The position numbers and the translations under genes are program-made. The notes under the pieces are model-generated. The model had not been told where the DNA came from, did not search any database, and saw nothing but the letters and a program-made list of their open reading frames with translations. From Echinococcus granulosus (taxonomy: Eukaryota; Platyhelminthes; Cestoda; Cyclophyllidea; Taeniidae), in NCBI RefSeq assembly GCF_000524195.1, contig NW_020170463.1:69813-133812 (forward strand): a stretch of 64,000 bases of DNA, given 5' to 3'. This document shows, piece after piece, positions 32,698-44,600 of this stretch (the stretch's first letter is position 1; each line of letters opens with the position of its first letter).

Positions 32698-35600
32698 CTA
32701 AATTCAGCACAAAAAGGGCACTGCTGACAGTTATCTGCTAATAGCATTAAAGTACAACGGTCTTTCGCACAACTACCTGCAATGAACAGTAATGGGACCA
32801 TCCTGTCCAAATTGATCCTTTGTCTTGTGTATTTGAGTAATGAAATTTGTAAATGCTTCACAATTGCTAGGCACACCGATCTCTGGCCATTCAGTGTACT
32901 GGAATTGACGTACAGTACGAGAGATGCCGTCCCTCGTATCTGTCACCTTGAACTCTCTCAGTGTGTATGTGGGCATGTTATACTCCACCATTGGGTCGAT
33001 TACGAAATTCTGATACCTGGCAGATCGTTTCGATGGCCAATAGGGATAAGAATGCTCCTGCAAATTTATCGACAAAGTGGAGTTGAATATGTTTTGGTCA
33101 AAGATTTGATTTAATCCGTGGAAAATCAACTACTCACTTTGCCCTGCTCCGTCGCTTGACTGATCATCACAATGATGGCGGAATTGTGCTCCCAACACAT
33201 ACGCCAGAAATCTTCCAGGGTTTCAGCCATCGGCCCCTGTGTGGCGATATACGCTCTGCGTGCCCGATAGCTGTCGACAAAGCTGGCATTTATGTAGTCT
33301 GAGCCGTCAACACCTCGTAGCGGTGTTAGAGCAACCCGCGATTTCTCATAGGGCAGAACTTCAAAGTAACGGTTCTTGCATTTATTGGGAGCAAGCAGTG
33401 CAGAAGTGAAGCTTGCTTTCGGCAGGAAAAAGCTCTCCAGTTTCTAAAGCATAAGTACTTCTTCGTAGACACAATTTTTACTTAAATTCAACCAAGTAGA
33501 CGCGGTTTCAAACCCAATTACTCACCTTGAATTCAATATCAAATCCACAGTAGCCCATGCCATCAGGTTGTAGGAGGGAGTTGTACTGAGCACAGAGACC
33601 TCTGGCCGGCACTTCAGTGTAGCCACCCTCGGCCATTTCCAGAAGAGCATCATACACAAAGATGTACTGCTCTTCCGTTTGAACCATGAAGTTTCGTTGC
33701 GCCCTTAGCGCTGTCACGCAACCGAGAACGTCCACCGCGTTTTCGTACTTCATTTGATCGTGCATAATGCCCAAGGCAATCAGTGCCCCTGTGGAAGAAG
33801 ACAGCTGTCATATTCAGGGTGCCAGTTAAAATCAAATTCCCCCCTTCTTTTCCAATTTTAAGAGTTAAGTTAAAACCACTTAGTCCTGATTCACCAAATG
33901 TTTTTCATTTTCTCATGTGTACATCAAAGGCATTTATCTTACCAGTTCTACCTACACCAGCGGAGCAGTGAACCACCAAAGGTCCCGAAATCGCCGCATC
34001 AGAATCACTGGAAGCCAGAGAAGTGGAGGCAGCCCCACCTGGGATGAGTGACACCGACTCCCCTCGACTGCCCTGCGTGGAGACAGCGCGTCGAATTCGT
34101 CGCATGAAAAGGAGCAACGGGATGGGTGGACTCTCGGGCACTCCATGGTCGGGCCAGCTGGTGAATTGGAGGTGAGTGACCTCCCTCACCTCGTTACCGC
34201 TGCAGTGGGCAATGGTAAAACGACGGATGGTGAAGTAGGCCAGTTCAATCATGCCCTCTGGACTCGGCAATGGAACAACCGTGATCGCGCCATTAGCGTA
34301 GGTCTCAGGTCCTCGTGACGGCCAGTACTGATCACACTTGATGCGAGCTCGCTCCTCCAGACGGGTCATCATTACGATGATGGACACACGTTGCTCCCAG
34401 ATCATGCGCCAGAAATCCGAGTAGGTCTCTGGCAAGGGTCCCTGAAACATCGTTGATAAAACAATTTTTACTATTTACAAGAATAATTCCGACCCGTAAA
34501 GGGATAGTCTCGGAAAATTCCACCACTGACCAACTGACGATACCGACCAATTCACCATGTAGATGATGTCCTACATTCATGTGGAAGCCTAATGGGAATT
34601 TCAATGTTTATAGAGGTGCATTACTATTTTCACTTAGGTGGCATTGGACAAGTACGCAATTATTTTATTTAAAAAAATTATTTATACGATCATTTGTAAA
34701 CATCCTACCCTTCAACATTGGTTTGGTTCGGAAAAAATTATAACCAATCTATAACTTGTAGTAAGGATGTTGCTTTCTTTTATGAATAAGGCACGTTGAG
34801 TGCAATAACAGCTCTACTAAATTTTGACAACCTTCGTTTTGAATGCTACTGATGTCAATTCAAGTAGTACTGGATGTGTGCTGGCAAAAAAATTGACAGT
34901 TCTCAAGTGGAAGTAGAGAATGTGGCGGTTATTCGTATCAGTGTTTGTGAGGCCTATAGCTTCTTGTGTAGCATTCAGGGAAGGTTCCATAGCAAAACTT
35001 GCCACCCCTCGAAATGGACGACAGAATCTGTGTCCAGTAAAGGAATCACTAGAATCGGGAAGACTTTCAAGCTCTGACTATAAAATGTTACGAAATTAAT
35101 GTGCTCGAGTAGTGAAGTAATTTACTTGTAAATCCATCAACTGAGAATGTCACCGAAGCTAAGCAAATGGAACGCTTTCCCAAGCCACTTGTACAGGAAA
35201 TACTGCTGGCCTAGATAACCACCAAAATCTGAAGTGATTAGGTATGTATCAAACAAGTCAGGTTGATCCGGCCTCAACGACTAGTCTGCAAACACTTCCT
35301 TTTCTAAAAGTAACTGAACGGGACACCAGACTCCCGGCCATTAATTCGCATTCAAGACATTTAAGGAACAGGTTTTTTTATCTCCCAAATGTTACCAGAC
35401 ATAAACATGCCTCCAACGGAAACCTCAATTAAGGGCAACCCCGGCTACCTTCCCCTTTCCTCAACTTTTGATGCGAATGCATATGAGGGCACTCGTCAAG
35501 AGATAGCCAATCACTTGCAAGGGATTTATTTTCCTTCTTCAAACGCCGACCAATCAGCACGCTCCAATGGATCTCCAGAATTTGATCGATGGAAAAAAAT

Positions 35601-38600
35601 AGCTTCAACAATTAGACTATAAAATGAGAGGAGGTCTATCAATGCCATTTTAAATTTACCATTGCCCCTTTGATTATTTATTGCCCCTAACAATTTGTTC
35701 CGACAAAATTTGATTCTTTTGAGCAACTTTTCTCCGGTTGAAAGGTACGAGGTTCTCTCAAGGCGGTTCCACCGGTTTCGCAATGAGAAATTCGGAAATA
35801 TTCGACCGATAAACTAGTGACTTTCCTACCCTAGGGTATTCATGAGCAATAGCAGAGTAAACAACTTAAAAAGATTTCCTTGACGTTGATTACATCCGAG
35901 GTAATGCTGGGAGACTTCGTGTTATCGCAGCCCCCTTTTTTCGCCCTGCTTGACATCCAATCTTCGCCAACATTACTTGCATCTCCTCCTTTTATTCCCC
36001 ATACAGTTGCTTTTAGATTTTAGCAAATCATTCAAATTTGCCCTTTTTTCGTTGTTTGTGTGGGAATAACGTTTCACTAGAATTGGATATTATTAAAAGT
36101 ATTAATGCTTATGGAGTAAATCCTCTTTTAAACTCCTAAAGTACCGTTGTTTTTTCTACAAGGAGAAAAGCAGTAAATGGAGGCTACCGCCTAATCACCT
36201 GACCATTTCCTTCCCATAAATATGTCAGTTTAATGTGCTAATATTCCTGTGATTTGTGGCTCAGTTGTGGGCAGTTATGGAAGCATTTTAATTTCGCCTA
36301 GTGGATGTTGAAAATCCTGCGTGAGTCAAGTGATCGCTGCATGCTTCCGCCTCCGTGCGTTATACATGCGCTCCACTCTTCTGGCATCAAAAAGTCGACT
36401 TCCGTTAAGTGGTTCCACAACACTAATGATTCGAGTGGACATTTTTGGATAAATGTATACCGGAAATCATCTACACATTTCCTGTTCTCCTTCTTTTCGA
36501 TACCCCTTCGTGCATAACTCAGGCGTGGAACTCACCTGTGTGGCAATATAACAGTTGGGCTTTTTATACCCATCGATGTAATTCGCATTTATGTAGTCCG
36601 AACCGGGAACGCCTTCGAGAGCTCGCAGAATGACCCGCGAGTGATCGTAGGCCACGACATTGGCATATCGATTCTTCGCCTTGTTGACCTCCAAGTTGGA
36701 GTTCTCCCAGGTGAACTGGTGGCCCGGATCGATGGACTCGTATTCCTGCGAGAATAGCCGATTATCATCGGCACTCAGCTTTACGATGTGCTCCGCCAAA
36801 TAGGCAGCAGGAATGGGTCGTTGGGAAGAATGTGAATCTAACGGAGGGAAGAAAGACAGATTGACAACATAGTTCTTAAGTGAGGCTCAACTTTCTCTTG
36901 GGCAAACACTGAGCCTTACTTTCGCAACTATGCGTGCATTCGTCTTCCCTTTTGTTTTGCCTTTTTCCCAAAGAGCGAGAATCAAATTATAGCCACTTCC
37001 ACCGCCTCCACCTCCACCCACACCCCCACGCTCACATGCGCTGCTTCATTTTTCATTCATCAATTCTTTGGATAATTTGTTTTTCTCTTTAGATTAAAAC
37101 AAAGGCACAAAAGTAGAAGAGGAAAATCTTTTTTTAGCCACTTGAACGTGGGAAACTGTCAAAAGTGAGAATTTCAAAGTAGTTCAAGCATCAAGCGTTC
37201 AAAGTGTTTGCCTTGAAGTTGAAGGGAAGAAAAGTGGTTTAAGAAGACAAATTGGTGGACAAGGCAGTCCATTCACCACATCTCAATAGATGTACTCCTG
37301 ACTGAATGAATACACAAATGGTGTCAGTCATTAATAGAAGAAACATCGCACTATAGTGTCTCGTGTAGCCTGGCAACTCCCTCGCTTTGAATGAAGTTGA
37401 GGTATTCACTAGAGGAGGAAGAAATTCAAACTGCATCGGGCTATGGGAAGGTTAATGGTGCTAACCAAATGAGAGGGGACCAAGGAAGGATAGGGAGGAT
37501 GTTTTAACTCGCCTAGTAATCTCTTTGTGCTCAGGAGTTACTCCATATCCTTCAAATGCAGTCCCTCCGTCCGTATACAGAACATCATGGAAGCATGACT
37601 CATGATAAACAAGAAAGACGGGGAAGGGAAGACGACAACACCAGCGACAAAAACAAGAATGACAGTGTAATGGCAGATTTCAATTGTTTTTACAATACTC
37701 TGGAATTTCACCGTAGCAAAACGCCCAAGGCACCGTGCAGGTGCATTTCTTTGGAGGTGGAAACGATTAGAAACTTCTTGTCTTCTCACACAGTGATTAT
37801 GTAAAGCAACTCAATGCATGAAGTTAATTTTTCTCCCTTTCTCCATGTTGATGGCGTATTTCAAATCATACAGTATCCAATCTCCAAATAATAACGCACT
37901 GTTTCCATAAAAGAGGTGCTGCAGTTCCACACTGTTGGCATCCTCCGCAGTGGCAGCATCATTGGCGAAGAGACCTCGGCTGGAGCCATCGCCAAGAGAT
38001 GCGATTTTCGAGGCTAGCATGTGACGATTGAAGGTGTTGTAGGGACCACCGCCTCCCAGTCGTGAGAGACCCCCGTTGAGACGTGGGGAGGTGGGATAGA
38101 CGCTGCAAGAGACGCTGCTTCCGTCCATCAGATCGCCTTTGTTGTCCTCGCTCACGGAGGGAAAGAGAGCTCCCATGGGTGGTCGAGTGCCGCTACCACC
38201 ACCGCCGCCACCAGACAGGCCCGAGGACGAGTCGGAGCGATAGGGATAACTACTCCGTGGAAAACTGTTGACATGCGTGGAGGCTGTGGGATCCTAAAGG
38301 GTTAAAAATTTAGTTGGTCACTGCTATGCAATTGTAAACGCCGCTGAAAGATAAGTGAATGTCATCGTTTGATCTGTGGATCCTACCAGACAAGTTTACA
38401 GGATGATTTTCCTCAAACAACATTATAAGTGGAGGCGATAAATGGGTGATCAGTTAGGCGAGGCTGTAATAACGAACACCCGAAATAACCAAGGGGTTCA
38501 ATTCTTGACTGAGTATGTCACTAACTGGTTACTGGGGTACAGAACCCACCTGAGTGGCATTATGATAGGTCACACAAGTTGGAGGCATCCCAATGAGCTG

Positions 38601-41600
38601 TGTGTAACCAGGTGGAGACATCGAAAGCGCCCCATTGTTGGCACAAATTGTTCCCGTGATTGGTGGAGCGCAGTTGTAAAAGGCTCCGGCTGGTGCCTGC
38701 GAAGACGCCACACCGTCAGCCACATTCATCAGAGGCTGCTTCAGACTCTGATCCAGATTGGTCGGCCGCGCCAAGAGCTTGGGCTTCCGACGACGTCTTT
38801 AGGCGAAAAAAGTAGATCCATATACACCCCATTTTTTGTCTCTACATCCAAACTGACGTGGTCTCACTATTCGGTCATGAAAACACGCTACCACTTAACG
38901 CAACCACATTCATAGACTGCTCTTTTAATTGGTGGGAAACTCCTTCTTTTACACAAATTTGGAATATTCACTAAAATATTTCGAACACATTTCGTTCTCC
39001 TCCGCTACCCAAACAGGAGGAAATTTGAAAAGAACCTATTGCAGAGGATTACCTTAGAAAAACGGATGGTGCAAAAAATGTACGATGAATACACTCCTGG
39101 AAAACTCGTCAATTCCACTGAACTGAAAGGTGTTTTGTGAAGAGAATGTACAAACATTTGCTAGTCCTTTTTTTCTTCTTTGCCTCCTTTTTTTACGTAG
39201 AATCTTATCCCCATCACCGCTTAATCTCATCGTCATGTCAAAGCCTCCTTGACGATTGGGGAGAACGTTTTTACTCTGGAATAATTTTATGATTTTACAG
39301 TCAAAGTTAGTTTATTCGTAAAAGATTTGAGCTGTTGCGAGTAGACAAACAGGAGGCCCTCCTGGTTGCGAAAGGTGAATTAAGGGCTTCAATTTGATTA
39401 ATCTGATGATCCGTGAGGAAGCAAGTGAGGCAGTTGTTTAAATACGATGTTAATTCAACTGAACATTTGGCTTAGTGGTTTCTTCGAGTCTACAGCGATC
39501 AGGCTACCGATCGCCTCGTCCTTATGGAAGTGTACAGCAGACCTTTTCGCAGACTGGTATAAGTGAAAGGGCCCAAATGCTTACCTAAAAATGCAAACCA
39601 AGACGGTGCAAATCGTGGTGACCACTGCAGCCCCAAGGATGACAGCAACAACTGACACAGTGTAGAGGTCAGTTGAGCCAAATGCCAAGGCGCCATCACT
39701 TGTGGAGCCCACGGTGGGTGATATGTGACCCGAGGGAGCCCTTAATTCCAAAAGGGCTGGAAGGTAGGGATCTGTCGCAAATGGAGGTGACCACGGCGAG
39801 GCTGTACACGTTCCAAAACCGTCCATTGTCGATCCGTTGCCTTGGAAGGTGCATGCTAGCACTAGAGCCTAGGTGAATGAAAAAACGAGGCTCAAGCTGG
39901 AATTTCCACTAATGTCCAGTGTGCAGAACAAGGTAGTCGCTTTCAAAGCTCGTTATTTCTCCTCGTTTGTTATCCTAAATGTAGATACTTGTGTCAGCTG
40001 CTTCTTGTTCACTTAAGGACGGAATCAGCAGACAATTTTAGGCACCGACATGTCTAATTAGTGTGGGGCGTTACCGTATTTTGGGTCCCAGCCTATAAGG
40101 ACGTAGAAAGTACTACCTTGATCCAGACCACTTATTGAAGACAAATTCAGTGAACACAAGCCGCCGACTTGAAGTTGGGCACTAACTCGTCCAGTAGTTA
40201 GCCAACACCATTGCGTCACATCCATGCGAAGATCCCCTCTCCACTTAACAAGGACAATCGTGCGAAATATATTACGTGGGATCGTTGAAGTAGCTTCCAA
40301 GGCTGTTGCACCTCGATTTCGGGAAGTAATAATTTTCACGGATGAGATTTGGGTGGACTTCAGTGCAGATGACTAATTCTTATATTGAAATTTAAAATTT
40401 TTGTCAGTTTTTGAAATGTACGTAGATTATATTTCCAAGTAATTTTGAGCTTAACCGAATCAGATATTTAGTAATTGCCTATTTTACTTTGGTTGTCACA
40501 AATCGCGCCTATTTTCGAAAGAACATTTTATGTGATTCAAGGAAGCGTGGTAAATACAAATGATGGCAGTGTAAACGCCATGGATGCAAAAATGTCGGTG
40601 GATAAAATGGTCATGGAAACCGCCAGCCTTACACAGTAGACCTGTCCAGCTTCGAGTGGCTTGTTGTCAAATACAACAGCAGCGTCCAAATAGGCAGCAG
40701 CTGCAGCCGACGCCTCATCCACCGAGCCGGCATCATTGAGGAGCCAACTTTGTTGCGAGTTTGCTGAGTAGACTTTGCCCCGCACCACCGCGGGACTGCG
40801 ACGTCTACGCTGCGCAAACGGTGGTGGCGGTGGTGGTGGAGCAAGGGTGGGAGAGGTGATTCCATTGCTTCCACCCAGAATAAAGTCTCGAGAACTCGTT
40901 CCCGCGGGTTCAAAGTAATCCTGTGTAAAGCGGGCCGCAATGTAGCGTGTTTTTGTAGATGGCAACTTCCGTGAAGACGCAATTATCTAACAAAACAAAA
41001 GATCCAGCATGGGCGATGCCTTCAAGTCTAGTTCGCTAGGGTATGTACCATACTGATACACACAAGCTACTGCGTTTTTAGTGGCACGTCGTAAAGCTAC
41101 CCTTAATGAAGTCTTTTGTTAAGCTTTAGGTTAAAGTTAAAGCCAAAGTCTGGCCATTTTTTAAAAGAATTTACATATATAGAGTCCCCAGACTCTCACC
41201 TCCCAGTTGTCCTTAAGTGGTGAAACGGCCCTGACCTCCGTTTGAAGCACACTTGGCTGGTAGTATTAAACGTCCACTCAGTAGATTAAACCCTCATCAT
41301 TTTGTAAAAAAAGTCAGGTAATTGTAAAACGATCTGGCAATTTATCTGCTTTAACCGAGAGCTTACCTATTCATCACCATCTAGTCAATGCAGATTGCCA
41401 TGTCAAGAAGTCTACCTAGGAAGCAGGTTTAAACAAATAAAATTTCCTCGTCAATTAGAAGAAGGTGTGATTTATTGCTACAATCGCCTTTCCATAATCA
41501 CAACACCGTTACATAACACAGGAAAGGCACCGATGATTGTATCCACTTCTTCATATGGCACCAGAAAAAAATAATTTGCTGGTGCTATTTGACTTTTCAC

Positions 41601-44600
41601 ATATTTTTTCTGAGAAATCAGCCAAAAAAAGTAAAAAGTGGGTCCACTCTGCCCATTTATCCCCATACTAGAAAATGTCCGTGTGTGCGTGCGTGACGGA
41701 CATTGTCAAGATTGACACAAGCAACACAGCCTTGACGGACGTCTTAGAAGTTGACAAGAGTTGTGGAAACTTAGTTGTGTTTTAGCTTATTTATTCTTAT
41801 CATTTTCCCCTCCGTATTCCAACTGTTCCTCCTCTTCCTCCTCCATCCTCTTTCCGTCAGAGCCAACTGGGTAAAATTTTATCTAAGGAAAGGAAGCCAC
41901 TGAGACTGCAGCTCCGTAAAATGAGGCATTCCAAAATAGTGCCTGTCAAATGTAGGTCTTTAGTGTTAATTTGCTCGAGTATTATAAAGCGGTCACGGTT
42001 ATTAATGGGAAAATTTGATTGAAGAGTTTAAAGCAGGACATTTTACCTCATCAACTAGAAGCATATCCAGCGGAGCGGTTGTGAGATGCCATGGGCTAAC
42101 CATTATGTAGTACTGACGAATTTTACCCAGTCGTTCACTAACTCGAAACACCTTCATATTGACCTGCTTCCGATCCTCTAAGGCTGAAATGGGTAGGGGA
42201 GGAGCGACCTTCTCTGGTTCTAAAATGAGCAACATATGCAAGATCATCGAACAGAGGGAATTCAAATTTGTGATCCAAGGTGATGACAGGACAGTAAAGT
42301 GTGAAAATGCAACATGACTGCTGGAGGAAGGCGTGAAACGATTGAAGCCTACGCGTCGTAGATTTATGTGGGTTGACAGGCAGTAAAAAAATAGGTTTTG
42401 TGACTATGGCAATGACCTAGGTAGCAGTTTACATAGTATTATTAGCAACTCCTAATGGCACATTTGATCACTTCGTTGCTGGAATGTGGTAGGCCAACGT
42501 GCTGACAGCTGCATAGTAACCACACCACACGTAAATTACGATGTCAAGTTCACTGTGAAGTGACCACACTTGCCCCTTTACTCAGATGCGACCATCAATG
42601 AAAGTTTTTTTTTGAGTACCCATTTGATTTTAAGTTTAACCTAACTGTGCGCACATTTCAAGCCGCAGGAGTTCCGTTGGACTTAACTTCCGGTCCAAGA
42701 AATGGGTGTGTTTAGGCCCAAGTGTGCACACAATCTATCTCCACTTCTCAATATTTAAAGGCGGACTGTTAGTTGGGTGTGAAACCCGATTGAAGGACTT
42801 ACTTTGCATTTCGGTGTGACAACTTGTGGTCTCCCAATTGCTCTCGAGATTCATGCCAGTCTCATAATAGGCATTGACTTGGATGTCGTAGATTGTATTC
42901 GGCTCCAGATCCTTGACAACATAGTCGTAGCCGTCCTGAGCGTCGAAGTGGGCCTGTCGAGCACTTCTTGGATCGAATGTTTGTCGTCGCATAACACCAG
43001 ACTCGTCGGCATATTCCTTTGAACCAGATGCTCGTATCTGAAATGGTTGTTTCAAGTCACACTCACGCCCCACAAAAAGGTGCATCTCGACAAACTGTGT
43101 CTTAGATTTTCCCACTATTCTAATCTAATTGCTACAGGACAAAGAAGACCGAATTGGGAGACCCCTCCACGTTATTTGGACCCTGTCACCCTACATTTCA
43201 GCCGACTTTCGATACATCCAAAAGCAACACTACTACATTCTGTATTTTCCATTTTAAACTCATTGCTGACCATCTGCAAGAATCCCATCAACTAATGTGA
43301 ACTGAAATAAGTCACAAAAAGTGGGTGCGTGGGCCAGCCACGTTTCAACACCCACCGCCTCAGCAACAACGTGTGTTTCTATGGTAGGACATTTGACTAC
43401 TTTGGGGATTTCGGAGTCCACAGAAGAATACTCCAATGCATTCGCTTTACTTAGTCGGATCTAACAACCCTGATTTTCTTCTGCAAATCCCTAAAATGGT
43501 AAAAAGGCTGAAGGACTAGAGTGGGCATGCAATAGGTCTCACTTTCGCATCATGCATTTCGGTAGTGTAAACTCAGTCATAAAAAGTCTAAGACCCCATC
43601 ATCATAATCATCATAGAGGAAGCTCCCTCACCATCCGCGCTTTAACCAGTGAGTTTTAAAAACTCAAAACATGTAGGAGAACTACCACCCACTAAGCCTG
43701 CTTAAATCTCCTGCCTCCACGCACTCTCGATTAAATCAAATCAGCATAAGCGTGTAGTTGAGTGGGAGAGAGAAGAGCAGCTTGGGAGTTGTGACTGTCC
43801 ATCGCGCGTCTGTCCAACGCCCAAGGCACAATTGCGCACCTAGTGGTGATTGCATTCTGAACGGTGGCTGAGGCAGCAGCAGTAGCAGCAGCGATGATGA
43901 TGATGGTGATGTGTGGGTAGGGTGGGAAAAGAGCACGAGGAGAAGGGGCATAAGCATGGGCGTTGGCAACATTAGAAAGGCTAACTTGACGCAAACTGCA
44001 GCACAGAGCTGCTGGGCTACTTGGCTTTATTACGGTGACTTAAAATAACAGCTACGTCTCAATGATTAGCATTTGTGCCACTCAAAGGTGCCTTGACTTG
44101 TAACACCAACAGGAGTAACGAATTTGGCATCACTGACAGAGTATCTTACATTGAAACCAATGAGTCCTTTCGTGTTTTCAGGCCGTTGCCAAGTGATCTT
44201 CGCGCTCGTGAGCCCAGGAATGCACAGGAGACCCCGCACGGAGTAATCGGTGCCCCATGTAGCCATGGTGGATCGAGCGACAGCGGGTGGATCACTCCAC
44301 TCGCCATAGCGACCATCAGGACCTTTGGATTTAACTCGGATAATGTAGGGTGACTTGCTCTGGAGATGGGAAATGATGGCCATCTGGAAGGGCCCCACCT
44401 CATATGTGGTCCATCCAGATGAGTCGTAGGGACCATCATTCGGAGCGTAGAGGATCTGAAATCCCTGGATTGCGGCGTGACGGTAGTTGGCGCGAGAATA
44501 AGAGGAGGAGGAGAGTCGAGTGGTTGAGGCATCGACGACCTCGGGCATTCGCCAGGTCACCTTGATTTGGTGTTGATTGATGCGGATCGCTTGCACATCG

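Noticed and set aside
33898..33942. In-frame extension past the D1 P-loop ([11 protein letters not shown])
   Set aside because: It is read-through of the donor GTAAGA; splicing to 33788 restores the phosphatase sequence.
38442..38915. 157-codon plus-strand frame
   Set aside because: Mostly antisense to the LAR juxtamembrane exon 38550-38796.
43731..43994. Minus-strand frames of 78 and 87 codons rich in Ala/Ser/Ile
   Set aside because: Low complexity from CAG/ATG-type repeats in a LAR intron; no splice sites and not needed by exon phases.
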